Source: an uncultured beta proteobacterium (lineage in GTDB: Bacteria; Pseudomonadota; Gammaproteobacteria; Burkholderiales; Burkholderiaceae_C). Taken from it: DNA of 36,289 nt. The notes under the pieces were generated by a model. It was not told the origin of the DNA. It made no database searches and saw only the letters and a program-made list of their open reading frames with translations. The stretch lies in the NCBI GenBank assembly GCA_903929815.1, contig CAIYWD010000107.1, forward strand, positions 1-36,289, given 5' to 3'. Shown here piece by piece: positions 1-10,968 of this stretch; positions within the stretch are counted from its first letter, which is position 1, and each line of letters starts with the position of its first letter. The position numbers were made by a program, and so were the translations under genes.

Positions 1-146
1 AAGTTGTGCATTTGGCCGTCAGAGTTGGGATGCCATGCTAGGCGCAAATCGTGCGGTGTGGCCCAGCCACATAAGCGATTTGTAACGACGCAGTGCGCCC
101 AAATCTGACGAGCCAAATGCACAACTTATTATTGACCATATCCTTA
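1..146. repeat. Long imperfect-palindrome repeat, copy 1 (left end cut by window edge)
   Basis: AAGTTGTGCATTTGGCCGTCAGAGTTGGG at 1-29 is the near-perfect inverse of CCCAAATCTGACGAGCCAAATGCACAACTT ending about 126; inner arms CAAATCG/CGATTTG and TGTGGC-CCA-GCCACA; ends in ATTGACCATATCCTTA as in copy 2. Confidence 0.85.
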
Positions 147-357
147 CCTTTCACAGTCTAGGTTTTGACCTAAAGGAAGAGTGATTTTGGACGCCACTCA
201 TATTCAGGCTGATAGACCTGAATGGGTAGTGTAAACGGCGTAGGCACTGGTTTAGTTGGATGGGATTTGAGGAAATCCATTCTGGAAGATGGTAGATGCA
301 ATGTTGAGTGATGAGTAACCTTCATGATGAATCACACCCGTTGGTAAAACCATTGAG

Positions 358-522
358 TAAGGATGTGGTCAATCATAAGTTCCGCATTTGGCCGTCAGAT
401 TTGGGATGCAATGCCAGGCGCAAGGCGCGCTGTGTAGCTTTGTTGCACCAGCGACATGCAGCGACGCAGTGCATCCCAACTCTGACGGCCAAATGCGGAA
501 CTTATTGTTGACCATATCCTTA
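358..522. repeat. Long imperfect-palindrome repeat, copy 2 (complete, about 165 bp)
   Basis: Termini TAAGGATGTGGTCAATCATAAGTTCCGCATTTGGCCGTCAGATTTGGGATGCA and TGCATCCCAACTCTGACGGCCAAATGCGGAACTTATTGTTGACCATATCCTTA are inverted copies; interior is homologous to copy 1. Confidence 0.88.
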
Positions 523-596
523 TTATTTTCATAACGGGTTAGTGAAGATAATAAGCGATCAATTGAGGAATCTAGGATGATGTCTAAAATGTCAGT

Positions 597-914
597 ATGC
601 GCTGGTTTTGCCTGGTTCTTTGTTTTAGCCTATTCAGCAGCATGTTTTATGCGGCATCTATGCCTGTGCCTATCGATGCAGCGTCTGGCTTTGATCAGGT
701 CCCATTACACGTGACACACCATTGCGATGAACAAGCCAGCACGTTGCCTTTTGTCAAATGTTTTCGAGGTGGACACCTTTGTTGTACGGGATTGACAGCA
801 ACCATCGCAAAATTTTTCGATGATTTCAGCTTGGGTACCGTAAAACTCATTAACCCAATGGTGTGCATCCTTGCACTTCAACGCTGCCCTGCCCATTTGT
901 ACAAGCCTCCATAG
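597..914 (+). CDS. Small predicted exported Cys/His-containing hypothetical protein
   Basis: 105-aa ORF with signal-peptide-like N-terminus MRWFCLVLCFSLFSSMFYAAS, then HHCDEQ and HLCC; same strand and just upstream of the membrane protein gene. Confidence 0.45.
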   Translation: MRWFCLVLCFSLFSSMFYAASMPVPIDAASGFDQVPLHVTHHCDEQASTLPFVKCFRGGHLCCTGLTATIAKFFDDFSLGTVKLINPMVCILALQRCPAHLYKPP

Positions 915-976
915 TTTTTTCCTTGCAGCATCGTCTTGACCTGAAGGGTCGGTTTTCTTTTTTTTGGAGAAATATC

Positions 977-1486
977 ATGAACATGACACATTACATGGAG
1001 CTGCTATCCGTTAATCAACCCTGGAACTTGTTGATTTTTATGGGGATACCTGTGGTTTTGGCCGAGACCTTAGCCATCACTGAGTTGTATTTGCTGTTTA
1101 CCAGAAATGTAACCGGCTGGGTTCATAGCTTGAATCGTGCGGCTGGAATCACGGTGGGGCTTTACTTTATTGGCGTGATTGGTTACTTGATGGCCACTGC
1201 GGTCGTGCCCATCACAAAGGCAGGTGAATGGCGCACCGTGATTGACGTGATTGCGGTGGGGAGCTATTTGATTGCTGGCTTGCCGCTGATCTACATTGCC
1301 ATGCAAGAGCTTGGTGTCGCAAACCAACGGGCTAGTCAAGAGCACAAAAAGAAGGTTCATGCCATTTGTGTGGCAGCTTTCCTGGTTTTCGGTCACATTG
1401 CGATGATCACGGGAATGCTTGATCCTTCACTGCTTGGACACGGCGGTGAAGTTGAAGACACCACGCCCATGACCATGACCAAGTAA
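977..1486 (+). CDS. Small multi-pass membrane protein (DUF6803-like)
   Basis: Start ATG 977 with GGAGA upstream; about four hydrophobic segments (WNLLIFMGIPVVLAETLAITELYLLF, AAGITVGLYFIGVIGYLM, etc.). The ORF-track start at 863 is probably too far upstream. Confidence 0.65.
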   Translation: MNMTHYMELLSVNQPWNLLIFMGIPVVLAETLAITELYLLFTRNVTGWVHSLNRAAGITVGLYFIGVIGYLMATAVVPITKAGEWRTVIDVIAVGSYLIAGLPLIYIAMQELGVANQRASQEHKKKVHAICVAAFLVFGHIAMITGMLDPSLLGHGGEVEDTTPMTMTK

Positions 1487-1494
1487 CCCTGGTT

Positions 1495-1520
1495 GGACAG
1501 CATTGCCACATGTGCTGTCC
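1495..1520. terminator. Hairpin between convergent genes, possible terminator
   Basis: GGACAGCA-(10 nt)-TGCTGTCC perfect 8-bp stem in the short gap between the plus-strand membrane gene and minus-strand der; T-tract weak. Confidence 0.45.
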
Positions 1521-1556
1521 GATTTCTTCACTGGCCAGTAGCCCACTCGGGCGCGT

Positions 1557-2897
1557 TCAACTGAGGCATCCAGGTTTATAGGGATTGCGAGCGGTTTTTA
1601 ATTCAATGCGAAGTGGCGTACCCACAAGGTCAAACGCTTTGCGAAACCAGCCCTCAAGGTAACGCTTGTAGGCATCGGTCACATGGTCTAGTGAATTGCC
1701 ATGAATCACAATCACCGGCGGATTCATGCCACCTTGGTGGGCATAGCGCAGTTTGGGTCGAAACATGCCTGATCGCTTGGGGCTTTGAAACTGAACCGCT
1801 TGAATCAGCAAACGCGTCAGGACGGGCGTGCTCATTTTGCATTGGGCTGCTTTGTAGGCCTGTACGATGGACACCCACAAGGGGGGTAGTCCCTGGCGTT
1901 GTTGGGCGGATATCTGGTGCAAATTTGCAAATTTCAAAAACTGCAAACGGGTCTCAATTGAGCGTTTGACCAACTCGCGCTGATAGTCATCCACAGCATC
2001 CCATTTGTTGACAGCCAAGACGACAGCACGCCCATTTTCCAAAATGTAGCCCGCGATGTGCGCGTCCTGGTCGGTCACACCCTGGGTGGCATCTATCAGC
2101 AGCAGCACCACATTTGCTGATTCAATGGCTTGCAGCGTTTTGACCACTGAAAATTTTTCAATGGCTTCAAAGACTTGGCCACGTCTGCGCAATCCTGCGG
2201 TATCAATCAACTCAAATTTCTGACCCTTGCGCTCAAACGGCACCGAAATGGCATCACGCGTGGTGCCGGGCAAATCAAACGTGACCAGACGTTCCTCTCC
2301 CAACCAAACGTTGATCAGTGTGGATTTGCCCACATTAGGCCGACCCGCCACTGCGAGTTTGATGACACCTGAATCCTCTTGCAAGGCAACTTCATCCGTT
2401 TTCTCAGGCAGGTTGGCAAATGCCAAGGCCAACATATCGCCGATACCCTGCCCATGCGAGGCTGACACCGGATGCACTGCACCCAGGCCAAGTTCATAAA
2501 ACTCGGCCAGTTGAACGCCTTCGATCATGCCCTCAGCCTTGTTGGCCACCAGCACGCAAGGTTTACCCAAACGCCGAAGATACTTGGCAATATCGTGGTC
2601 TTGGCCAGACACACCTGCGCGCGCATCGACGATAAAAACCACAATATCAGCTTCTGAGACGGCTTGTTGGGTTTGTTTGGCCATTTCGTGATAGATGCCG
2701 TCAACCGCATCAGGCTCAAAGCCTCCGGTGTCAATCACAATGTAGTCATGCTGATCATGCTGGCCTTTGCCGTAGTGGCGGTCCCGCGTTAAACCCGCAA
2801 AATCTGCCACGATGGCATCACGCGTCTTGGTCAGACGGTTAAACAACGTTGATTTGCCCACATTGGGACGACCGACCAAAGCTAAAACTGGTTTCAT
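1557..2897 (-). CDS. der: Ribosome-associated GTPase Der (EngA)
   Basis: Two G domains: [14 protein letters not shown]...DTGGFE...NKAEG and [21 protein letters not shown]...DTAGLRRRG...NKWD; start taken as MKPVLALVG. Confidence 0.97.
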   Translation of the reverse strand: MKPVLALVGRPNVGKSTLFNRLTKTRDAIVADFAGLTRDRHYGKGQHDQHDYIVIDTGGFEPDAVDGIYHEMAKQTQQAVSEADIVVFIVDARAGVSGQDHDIAKYLRRLGKPCVLVANKAEGMIEGVQLAEFYELGLGAVHPVSASHGQGIGDMLALAFANLPEKTDEVALQEDSGVIKLAVAGRPNVGKSTLINVWLGEERLVTFDLPGTTRDAISVPFERKGQKFELIDTAGLRRRGQVFEAIEKFSVVKTLQAIESANVVLLLIDATQGVTDQDAHIAGYILENGRAVVLAVNKWDAVDDYQRELVKRSIETRLQFLKFANLHQISAQQRQGLPPLWVSIVQAYKAAQCKMSTPVLTRLLIQAVQFQSPKRSGMFRPKLRYAHQGGMNPPVIVIHGNSLDHVTDAYKRYLEGWFRKAFDLVGTPLRIELKTARNPYKPGCLS

Positions 2898-2910
2898 GAA
2901 CAATGCCAAG

Positions 2911-4023
2911 TTACTGTGCTTGAAAGGCAAAAATGCCGCCACTTCGCGTGACTGCCACTACCGCTGACCCCGCTTGCACTATTGCTGTGGCCAGTGCAGA
3001 ACCGTCGGTCTGGGTTCGCGCCAGCAATGCACCATCACCACGCGCCAACCAATGCACTCGTCCAGCTTCGTCACCAAAAACGAGGGCGCTCGCACTCACC
3101 AAAGGCCGCGTCAAGGTGTGGTGAAACAACCGGTATGAAACCCAGCCAGGTGCGCCATCGCTGCGCCGCCAGGTCAGCACTTTGCCATCACTTTCAACAC
3201 CATACAGCCACTGAGCATCACCTGCCAAACCCACAAAACCTTGTGCTGGTCTGCTCCAACTGACGCGACCGTTATCCACACAGCCAACGCTGGATTGAAA
3301 AGCCCTGACGCACACGGATGTACCCTGACGACTGACACCTTCCACCAAATCAACCAGGCGCTCAATCTCATTGTTGCCACGGGGGTTGGCAATGGGAGCA
3401 TCCCAAACCACAGCGCCATTAGAAGGGTTCAACCCCAGCAAATGGCCAGACATACCCACTACCAAAGTGTCTCCCACAGCCATCAGCACACCGGCCTGTC
3501 GCAACACCAAAGCATCCGCGCTCTGCTGGTATTGCCACAGTTGTCGGCCCGATTGAGCATCAAAGGCGCTCACACTGCGGTCGCCACCTAGAACAAACAC
3601 GCGAGCACCTGCCACTAGGGGTGCCGTCAAAACCTGCGCAAACAAAGGCACTCGCCACCGTAGGATGCCCGATTTCAAGGCAACCAACTCATTGGTTTGC
3701 GTAACCACAGCCGTTATTTGACCATCACTGCCAACGCCAGCAGCAATCGGATGTCCCACATTCACACGCCACAAGTCAGCACCAGTGCGGGTATCAAGCG
3801 CCACAACAGTTCCATCAGAGCTAGCCAACGTGAGCGCGACACCATCGACCTTGGCAGTGAGCACAAAATCAACAGCTCCCATTTTTGCCTGCCACACAGA
3901 GCGAACGCCAAGCAAAGCTGGATTGGGACCCAACTCGACAGGCTTGAACTTATCCGAATCACTGGCGCAAGCGGCCAAAAGTGCAACAGCCACTGACAAG
4001 GCGAGATACAAGACATGTTTCAT
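2911..4023 (-). CDS. bamB: Outer membrane assembly lipoprotein BamB (PQQ beta-propeller)
   Basis: Lipobox LLAAC, repeated propeller blades ([34 protein letters not shown]), located between der and yfgM-like gene; start MKHVLYLAL. Confidence 0.93.
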   Translation of the reverse strand: MKHVLYLALSVAVALLAACASDSDKFKPVELGPNPALLGVRSVWQAKMGAVDFVLTAKVDGVALTLASSDGTVVALDTRTGADLWRVNVGHPIAAGVGSDGQITAVVTQTNELVALKSGILRWRVPLFAQVLTAPLVAGARVFVLGGDRSVSAFDAQSGRQLWQYQQSADALVLRQAGVLMAVGDTLVVGMSGHLLGLNPSNGAVVWDAPIANPRGNNEIERLVDLVEGVSRQGTSVCVRAFQSSVGCVDNGRVSWSRPAQGFVGLAGDAQWLYGVESDGKVLTWRRSDGAPGWVSYRLFHHTLTRPLVSASALVFGDEAGRVHWLARGDGALLARTQTDGSALATAIVQAGSAVVAVTRSGGIFAFQAQ

Positions 4024-4068
4024 AAGCGCTTTATGGTAAATTTTTGACATCATCTATAGCATGGAATT

Positions 4069-4110
4069 CGGCGATAGCCCTTACCCAGCTTGCATAGTTC
4101 GCTATAGTTT
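4069..4110 (+). repeat. REP-like intergenic repeat, degenerate copy A
   Basis: GCGATAGCCCTTACCCAGCTTGCATAGTTCGCTATAG aligns with copy B TAACGCCCGTCCCTCTTGCGTAGTTAGCTATG. Confidence 0.5.
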
Positions 4111-4156
4111 TTGATTTCTACAATAAAAAACTGGCGACCGCAGATGCCTGATGTCC

Positions 4157-4828
4157 TCACTTCGCAACAGTCACCGCCTCAGGTGCTTGTGCATCCACAC
4201 CCAAGGTGTTGAGTTTGGCCTCGACCAAACGGCGGTATTCGTTACTGGCATCGAGCAGACGATAGGCCTTTTGGTATTCGGTCACAGCTTGTGGTTTCTT
4301 GCCTTGCAACAGCAGCACATCGGCACGGCGATCTGCCACCAAAGCCTGAAAGCTGTCGGGAAATGAGCCTGCGAGTTGCGCCAATGCGCCCTCATAATTT
4401 TTGCCCTCCGCCAAAATGGCACTCAATCTGAGTCGTGCCACAGCCTGATAACCGTCGTCAGAAGAATGCTCAGCCACCCAGGTGAGCGCGGATCGGGCGT
4501 TATCCAATTTATTTGCATCGGCGTACTGTTTGGCCATCAGCAAACCTGCCTGCTGTGCATAAGCAGTCGAACCAAATCGGTCTTTCATGTTTGTAAACAC
4601 GCGGTCAGTTTTGACTGTATCGGCTGAAAGCAGTGTGCGTTCAAACTCGTCGAACAACGCTGCGGCTTGAGAGGATTGACGACGTTGCCAATACTGGTAA
4701 GTGTTCCAACTGGCATAAGCCCCTAGAACAACAATCAACACCCAGGTGATGGCATTGCCGTACTGTTTCCAAAAATGTTTGAGTTGGTCAAGTTGTTCTT
4801 GTTCTTCGAGGTCTAACTGATTTGCCAT
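4157..4828 (-). CDS. yfgM: YfgM-like tetratricopeptide membrane protein
   Basis: MANQLDLEEQEQLDQLKHFWKQYGNAITWVLIVVLGAYASWNTYQYWQRRQ N-terminal TM architecture; position between hisS and bamB. Confidence 0.88.
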   Translation of the reverse strand: MANQLDLEEQEQLDQLKHFWKQYGNAITWVLIVVLGAYASWNTYQYWQRRQSSQAAALFDEFERTLLSADTVKTDRVFTNMKDRFGSTAYAQQAGLLMAKQYADANKLDNARSALTWVAEHSSDDGYQAVARLRLSAILAEGKNYEGALAQLAGSFPDSFQALVADRRADVLLLQGKKPQAVTEYQKAYRLLDASNEYRRLVEAKLNTLGVDAQAPEAVTVAK

Positions 4829-4939
4829 GGACTATCACCCGTATGATGTGGACGCAAAAAATGGCCAAAATGTTTGAAAAGTGGCGTGAACACTGCGTAG
4901 TGTGCTATAGATTAAGGATTGATTTGACCAAAAACCAAG

Positions 4940-6244
4940 TCAATCTGGGGAAGCATCGGATTGTAGAGTAGCCGCCCAGTTGGCCACATCGTCTAGGGAA
5001 CGGGTGATTTGAGTGGCATCAGCCTCACGCAAAGGCTTGATCGTCACCTGGTTGGCTGACAGTTCATTCGTGCCAAAAACCAGCGCATAGTGAGCACCAC
5101 TGGCATCAGCGCGCTTGAATTGACTCTTGATGCCAGAAAGTACCTGCCCCTGGCTGCTGTGCATCTGCACCCGAACACCCAGCCCGCGCAAAGTTTGCAG
5201 CACTGACATCACCCTGGGCAATGAGGCCATATCGCCCACGATGGCGTAAGCATCAAGTGCTGTTTTCAAGACTGGCGCAGCGTGGGTTTTCAGCAATTCC
5301 AAAACCCGATCCACGCCCAAAGCCCAGCCTACCGCCGGCGTTGGTTTTCCACCGAGTTGCAAAAACAAACCATCGTAGCGCCCCCCTGCACACACCGTGC
5401 CTTGCGCGCCCAACTTGTCAGTCACAAACTCAAAAACGGTCAGGTTGTAGTAATCCATGCCCCGCACCAGGCGAGGATTCAAGGTGTAGGCCACGTTGTT
5501 GGCATCCAAAATGGCTTTCAGGTTTTCAAGATGCGCCATCGAGGCCTGCCCCAGAAAGTCAATGAGCCGCGGGGCAGCTTCAATCATGGTTTGCAGGTTG
5601 GGGTTTTTGCTGTCAAGAATGCGCAAGGGGTTGGTGTAGAGACGTCTTCGTGCATCTTCATCAAGGATGTGATTGTGCCGTTCAAACCAGGCAATCAAGG
5701 CAACCCGATGCACCAGGCGTTCATCGGGTTGCCCCAGGCTGTTGAGTTCAAGACGAATATCAGCGAGGCCAATGTCACGCCACAGGTGCAATGCCATCAA
5801 AATCAATTCAGCATCTATTTCAGCACCATCGAACCCGAGTGCTTCCACACCCATTTGGTCAAACTGTCGGTATCGCCCTTTTTGGGGACGCTCGTGGCGA
5901 AACATAGGCCCCATGTAATACAAACGTTTGCCACCGTCATACAGCAAGTTGTGCTCTAGTGCTGCACGAACGACCCCTGCTGTGGCCTCGGGGCGCAGTG
6001 TCAAAGAATCACCATTGAGGTGATCTTCAAAACTGTACATTTCCTTTTCAACAATGTCCGTCACTTCACCCAGGCCGCGAACGAACAAAGGGGTACGCTC
6101 CACAATGGGGGTGCGAATATTGCGGTAGGCGTAACGTGCAAACAAGGCGCATGCACAAGACTCCAACCACTCGACCAGGGCCGACTCTGGCGGCAAAACA
6201 TCGTTCATGCCTTTGACCGCTAACACACGCTCTGTCTTGCTCAT
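4940..6244 (-). CDS. hisS: Histidyl-tRNA synthetase
   Basis: Class II motifs: [75 protein letters not shown]. Confidence 0.97.
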   Translation of the reverse strand: MSKTERVLAVKGMNDVLPPESALVEWLESCACALFARYAYRNIRTPIVERTPLFVRGLGEVTDIVEKEMYSFEDHLNGDSLTLRPEATAGVVRAALEHNLLYDGGKRLYYMGPMFRHERPQKGRYRQFDQMGVEALGFDGAEIDAELILMALHLWRDIGLADIRLELNSLGQPDERLVHRVALIAWFERHNHILDEDARRRLYTNPLRILDSKNPNLQTMIEAAPRLIDFLGQASMAHLENLKAILDANNVAYTLNPRLVRGMDYYNLTVFEFVTDKLGAQGTVCAGGRYDGLFLQLGGKPTPAVGWALGVDRVLELLKTHAAPVLKTALDAYAIVGDMASLPRVMSVLQTLRGLGVRVQMHSSQGQVLSGIKSQFKRADASGAHYALVFGTNELSANQVTIKPLREADATQITRSLDDVANWAATLQSDASPD

Positions 6245-6278
6245 CTGACCTGTCATCCCTTTACCTTTTTATCTAAAA

Positions 6279-7643
6279 TTAACTGTGGTTTGAAACATCC
6301 CCTTCAGGGGGAAAGAATTCATTTGGGAGAGATGTAATCTCTGTCAAATTCGCCCCTTCGGGGACGTGGATTGAAACATCACGGTGCGCTGATGCACCAA
6401 ATCGCTTTTCAACATAGTCTTGCACAATGGTTTGAAATTCACTGGCAATGGCATCCCCGCGCAGGGTCATGCGTTTTTCACCGTCAATAAATACCGGTGC
6501 TGCGGGTGTTTCACCCGTGCCAGGCAAACTGATGCCAATGTCTGCGTGACGACTCTCGCCCGGGCCATTCACAATGCAGCCCATCACAGCGACTTTCAAA
6601 GTTTCAACCCCCGGGTACTGGCTGCGCCACACGGGCATCTGGTGACGCAAGAAGTTTTGAATGTGAAGTGTCAATTCCTGAAACGTGGCGCTGGTGGTAC
6701 GTCCGCACCCGGGGCAGGCTGTTACCTTGGGCATAAAAGTGCGAAGCCCAAGCGCTTGCAAAATCTCGGAAGCAACCACCACCTCTTGCGTGCGAGATTC
6801 ACCCGGTTGGGGTGTCAGTGAAACACGAATGGTGTCACCAATGCCCTCTTGCAACAAAATTGACAAAGCAGCAGTCGATGCGACCGTGCCCTGAATACCC
6901 ATGCCGGCTTCGGTTAAGCCCAAATGCAAAACATAATCGGATCGCTTGGCCAATTCACGATACACCGCAATCAAATTTTGCACACCGCTGAGTTTGCACG
7001 ACAAAATGATGTTATCCGGATGCATGCCTATTGTGCAGGCTTGTTGTGCCGAGTGAAGAGCCGATATCATCACGGCCTCCAGCATCACCTGTTTGACAGA
7101 CCAGGGTTGTGTTCGACGACAGTTTTGATCCATCAGGTGAGAGAGCAATTCCTGATCAAGACTGCCCCAATTCACGCCAATGCGCACTGGTTTGTTCCAA
7201 TGCAGCGCAGTTTCAATCATCAACCCAAATTGTCGATCATGCTTATCCCCTTTGCCCACATTGCCGGGGTTGATGCGGTATTTGGACAAGGCCTGGGCAC
7301 ACTCAGGAAAGTCAGTTAACAACGTGTGTCCGTTGTAATGAAAATCCCCAATCAAGGGAACTGTCACGCCCCAACTGTCCAGTTGCTCACGAATAGGCAT
7401 CACGGCCTGCGCAGCCAAAGGCGTATTGACCGTGATTCGCACCAGTTCAGAGCCAGCGATGGCCAGTTCCCTGACTTGCATCGCCGTTGCCATCACGTCG
7501 GTAGTGTCGGTGTTGGTCATGGACTGAATGCGAACAGGTGCAGACCCGCCCATTGTCACTGAATGCCCTGCCCACACAATGATGGTTTGCCTTGACTGGC
7601 GGGATGCACCTACAGTCTGCGTTGCCTGATCGACCTTCATCAT
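6279..7643 (-). CDS. ispG: 4-hydroxy-3-methylbut-2-enyl diphosphate synthase
   Basis: [71 protein letters not shown]. Confidence 0.97.
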   Translation of the reverse strand: MMKVDQATQTVGASRQSRQTIIVWAGHSVTMGGSAPVRIQSMTNTDTTDVMATAMQVRELAIAGSELVRITVNTPLAAQAVMPIREQLDSWGVTVPLIGDFHYNGHTLLTDFPECAQALSKYRINPGNVGKGDKHDRQFGLMIETALHWNKPVRIGVNWGSLDQELLSHLMDQNCRRTQPWSVKQVMLEAVMISALHSAQQACTIGMHPDNIILSCKLSGVQNLIAVYRELAKRSDYVLHLGLTEAGMGIQGTVASTAALSILLQEGIGDTIRVSLTPQPGESRTQEVVVASEILQALGLRTFMPKVTACPGCGRTTSATFQELTLHIQNFLRHQMPVWRSQYPGVETLKVAVMGCIVNGPGESRHADIGISLPGTGETPAAPVFIDGEKRMTLRGDAIASEFQTIVQDYVEKRFGASAHRDVSIHVPEGANLTEITSLPNEFFPPEGDVSNHS

Positions 7644-8527
7644 TCCACCTCAAATCGTGCCACTTGTTTATTGGTATGCGCCAAAGTATCAAGCCTCTTG
7701 CCGCGAACTGTCACCATCACAACATCTGCCTTGCCCAATACCACAGACAAAGGCAATGTCCCCGACACTGGAATGGTCTCACCCGCATGGAGTATTCGGC
7801 GCAACAATGAGCTGCCTGTAGCATCTGTGACTGAAACCCATGAATCATCGGTGGCCTCAAGCAACAACACAGACGTAGCAGCATCAGGCAAGGTAGAACT
7901 TATCTCATCTGGCGCAGCAACAGGCGTGGAAGATGGTTGTGACGGAGCAGAAGGCGTTGTCAAAACAGTTGAATCCGCCAATGGTACGAAAGGGGCAACG
8001 GCATCAGCGTCAGCGTCAGCACCTTCCACTTGTTTTGCAGTGCCATATTCCATGGCCTTTGTAGAAACGACGCGTGGTGGCGTGGGAATCCAAAGCACGA
8101 TAGCGATACCCAGCATAAGCAGCAACACACCTACCCCAAAGGGTTGCGTCAAATAGACTTTCAAACTACGAAGCAGGGTGGGACTGCCTGAACGAAATGG
8201 CGTATTCAGTTGGGAAGAATCGATGTGGATGTGCTGTGTTTCTTGTTGTGGCAAGTGAGACAAAATGGCCGTTGCATCCATTTTCAAAACCCTGCACATA
8301 CTGTAAGCCAATGCACGCGCAAACACCACATCGGGCAACTGTTCAAAATGCCCCTCTTCGAGTGCTTTGATCCTGGCTTGGGAAACTTTCAACAAGCTCG
8401 CCATATCTGCAATATGAAATCCCTGGCGCTCGCGTGCCTCACGAAGCTCTGTACCTACGTTCACCACGGGATCGGCTTTGTGTATTCGTGACGGATCGTG
8501 GTCTATCTGTCCGGATGAATCACTCAT
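7640..8527 (-). CDS. rodZ: RodZ-like HTH membrane protein
   Basis: [39 protein letters not shown] (HTH), single TM, Ala/Ser/Pro-rich linker, C-terminal DUF4115-like [22 protein letters not shown]; start MSDSSGQ. Confidence 0.9.
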   Translation of the reverse strand: MSDSSGQIDHDPSRIHKADPVVNVGTELREARERQGFHIADMASLLKVSQARIKALEEGHFEQLPDVVFARALAYSMCRVLKMDATAILSHLPQQETQHIHIDSSQLNTPFRSGSPTLLRSLKVYLTQPFGVGVLLLMLGIAIVLWIPTPPRVVSTKAMEYGTAKQVEGADADADAVAPFVPLADSTVLTTPSAPSQPSSTPVAAPDEISSTLPDAATSVLLLEATDDSWVSVTDATGSSLLRRILHAGETIPVSGTLPLSVVLGKADVVMVTVRGKRLDTLAHTNKQVARFEVE

Positions 8528-9359
8528 TCCACGCTCCACGCCGGTAAGCGGCAGTCTGGGGCGATTGTGAAAACCTTTTTTCCAACTGTGCTGCCAACTG
8601 CAACATGGCCTCTGTGTTGGCCATGCGCCGTTCAATTTTGATACCTAGCCAAAGAGACTCTGCATTGGCCCACTCGCTGTTGTTCAAACGCCGTATGTAA
8701 AACTGGGCACGTACATTATCTTTCTTTAAAAACAACACGTGTGCCAAGTTATAGCCCGTCACAGGATTGGCGGCATCGTACTCATAAGCCCTCAATAAAC
8801 TGGTCTCTGCAGCTTTGAGAGCGCCAGAACGGACTTGACACAGTCCCTGGGTCATCCAGGTCTTGGCGCGATCGGCATACTGAGGATTAGCTAAAGCCTG
8901 GGAAAAAAATTTGAAGGCTTGCGCATACGAAGCCTGCTGACACGCCAGCCAACCCAGATTGTGCACAACGTTGGCATCACCAGGTCGCAGCTCAAGTGCC
9001 TTGTAAAAGCTCTCTTTTGCGACTGTATATTCATTGAGTCGCATGTAAATCAGTCCACGTAAATTGTGGGCATCTGAAAAATTGGGATCAACGGCCAATG
9101 CCTGCTTGAGTTCATCGAGTGCAATGGTGGTTTTGCCCTGCTGAAAGTAGGCCACTGCCAATTCGAGCCGGATACGCGCACGCTTTCGCACAACGCTCTC
9201 GTCTGAGTCCGTCTTGATGTCACCCTCTTGATCGCTCATCTCATGCGCCGGCATCGAACCAGCACAGCCTACGATACCTGGAACGGCCAGCAACACCATC
9301 AGCCACAGCACCAGGCTACGACAAAAAATCACGCCATTTTTGGTATTGATGACCATCAT
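8520..9359 (-). CDS. pilF: Type IV pilus biogenesis/stability lipoprotein PilF/PilW (TPR)
   Basis: Lipobox GIVGC, TPR repeats [46 protein letters not shown]; position between rlmN and rodZ. Confidence 0.9.
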   Translation of the reverse strand: MMVINTKNGVIFCRSLVLWLMVLLAVPGIVGCAGSMPAHEMSDQEGDIKTDSDESVVRKRARIRLELAVAYFQQGKTTIALDELKQALAVDPNFSDAHNLRGLIYMRLNEYTVAKESFYKALELRPGDANVVHNLGWLACQQASYAQAFKFFSQALANPQYADRAKTWMTQGLCQVRSGALKAAETSLLRAYEYDAANPVTGYNLAHVLFLKKDNVRAQFYIRRLNNSEWANAESLWLGIKIERRMANTEAMLQLAAQLEKRFSQSPQTAAYRRGAWNE

Positions 9360-10471
9360 GCCTCCTGATCCAGCACCTGTCGACGGGCCATACGCAGCTT
9401 GACTCGTGTTCTGTCCTGAACATCGCCAGCCAATAAACCACAAGCTGCAGAAATATCGCCACCACGTGTTTTACGAATGGTGGTGATCAAGCCCGCATTA
9501 TTCAGTATGCTGGCAAAGGCTTTGATGCGTTCGACACTCGATCCGCGTAAATTGGATGCAGCAAACGAGTTAAAGGGAATCAAATTAAATTTGCACCAGG
9601 CACCAGGATGGCCTTGCGCCCGAATCAATGCTACAAGTTCGTGAGCATCTTTGTCTTGGTCATTGACACCATCGAGCATGCAGTATTCAAAGGTGACAAA
9701 ATCTCTGGGCGCATGTTCTAGGTATCGCAAACAAGCACTCAACAAATCCGCCAAGGGATATTTGAGGTTCAGCGGCATCAAATGGCTACGCAGTGTGTCG
9801 TTGGGCGCATGCAAAGATACCGCCAAGGCTACCGGACAATCACGACCCAGAGCATCCATCTTGGGCAACACGCCTGACGTTGATACCGTGACACGGCGGC
9901 GCGACAAACCGTAAGCGTGGTCATCGAGCATGACCCGCAGCGCAGGCAGTAATTCACGGTAGTTCTGCAGTGGCTCGCCCATTCCCATCATGACCACGTT
10001 GGTAATCACACGCTCACGGGTATGAATGTGCTGACGCAAGTCATGCTCGGCACACCAAAGCTGTGCCACGATTTCGCTGGTTTTCAGATTGCGACTGAAT
10101 CCCTGATGGCCGGTGGCGCAAAACAAGCACCCCATGGGACACCCCGCCTGCGATGACACACACAAGGTGCCACGATCAGCTTCTGCAATAAAGACAGTTT
10201 CAATAGCATCCCCGTTGCCCACATCAAACAGCCACTTGATGGTGCCGTCTGCAGAACTTTTCCGTGAAATTACGTTGGGCGGACAGATACATGCCTGGGT
10301 TTTGAGTTTGTCACGAAAAGACTTGGCCAGATCGGTCATGCCGTCAAAATCACATGCACCTGCTTGATGAATCCAGCGAAATAGTTGTGTGGCACGAAAT
10401 CGTTTTTCACCCAACGTTTGACAATACGCGGCTAAATTTTCAAGATCAAAGTCGAGCAAATTGACCTTCAT
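9356..10471 (-). CDS. rlmN: Dual-specificity 23S rRNA/tRNA adenine C2-methyltransferase
   Basis: Radical SAM CxxxCxx[53 protein letters not shown]. Confidence 0.97.
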   Translation of the reverse strand: MKVNLLDFDLENLAAYCQTLGEKRFRATQLFRWIHQAGACDFDGMTDLAKSFRDKLKTQACICPPNVISRKSSADGTIKWLFDVGNGDAIETVFIAEADRGTLCVSSQAGCPMGCLFCATGHQGFSRNLKTSEIVAQLWCAEHDLRQHIHTRERVITNVVMMGMGEPLQNYRELLPALRVMLDDHAYGLSRRRVTVSTSGVLPKMDALGRDCPVALAVSLHAPNDTLRSHLMPLNLKYPLADLLSACLRYLEHAPRDFVTFEYCMLDGVNDQDKDAHELVALIRAQGHPGAWCKFNLIPFNSFAASNLRGSSVERIKAFASILNNAGLITTIRKTRGGDISAACGLLAGDVQDRTRVKLRMARRQVLDQEA

Positions 10472-10481
10472 GGCACAAATC

Positions 10482-10513
10482 AACGTGAAAGTTAACGTGA
10501 AAGTTAACGTGAA
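10482..10513 (+). repeat. Short tandem repeat, 12-bp unit AACGTGAAAGTT, about 2.6 copies
   Basis: AACGTGAAAGTT AACGTGAAAGTT AACGTGAA read directly in the ndk-rlmN junction. Confidence 0.9.
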
Positions 10514-10926
10514 TAAATGGCCATGGAGGGAAAGAAAAATGCTATTTCGACAGCAGCAGTTTCAGGCGCATCCGAACCATGAACGGCGTTGGCATCAATG
10601 GTTTGTGCAAAATCAGCACGGATGGTTCCCTGAGCGGCTTTTTGGGGATCTGTTGCTCCCATTAACTCACGGTTTCTCAAAATGGCATTTTCACCTTCCA
10701 GCACCTGAATCATGATGGGACCGGATGTCATAAAGTCCACCACATCCTCGAAGAACGGACGATCCCGATGCACAGCGTAAAAAGATTGTGCTTCCAAGAC
10801 AGACAAATGGGTCATTTTGGCGGCCACAATTCTCAAGCCAGCCGCTTCAAAACGGGTATAAATCTGACCAATGACATTCTTGGCCACGGCATCAGGTTTG
10901 ATAATGGATAAGGTACGTTCGATCAT
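10504..10926 (-). CDS. ndk: Nucleoside diphosphate kinase
   Basis: [60 protein letters not shown]. Confidence 0.98.
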   Translation of the reverse strand: MIERTLSIIKPDAVAKNVIGQIYTRFEAAGLRIVAAKMTHLSVLEAQSFYAVHRDRPFFEDVVDFMTSGPIMIQVLEGENAILRNRELMGATDPQKAAQGTIRADFAQTIDANAVHGSDAPETAAVEIAFFFPSMAIYSR

Positions 10927-10968
10927 TGCAAATTCCCCAGAAGTTAATAAAAAAACAAGTCTTTGATC

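Noticed and set aside
308-511. 67-aa ORF MMSNLHDESHPLVKPL...
   Set aside because: Most of it is translation of palindrome repeat copy 2; no RBS or family resemblance.
5282-5959. 225-aa plus-strand ORF antisense to hisS
   Set aside because: Fully inside hisS on the opposite strand; composition typical of shadow ORFs. The same applies to the 242-aa ORF opposite rluD and other antisense ORFs.
6285-6377. Possible CRISPR array
   Set aside because: Only one repeat-like unit plus a partial, within ispG coding sequence, no regular spacers and no cas genes; kept only as a low-level curiosity.
8001-8040. GCATCAGCGTCAGCGTCAGC hexamer run in rodZ
   Set aside because: Encodes a short DADADA linker, common in RodZ low-complexity regions.
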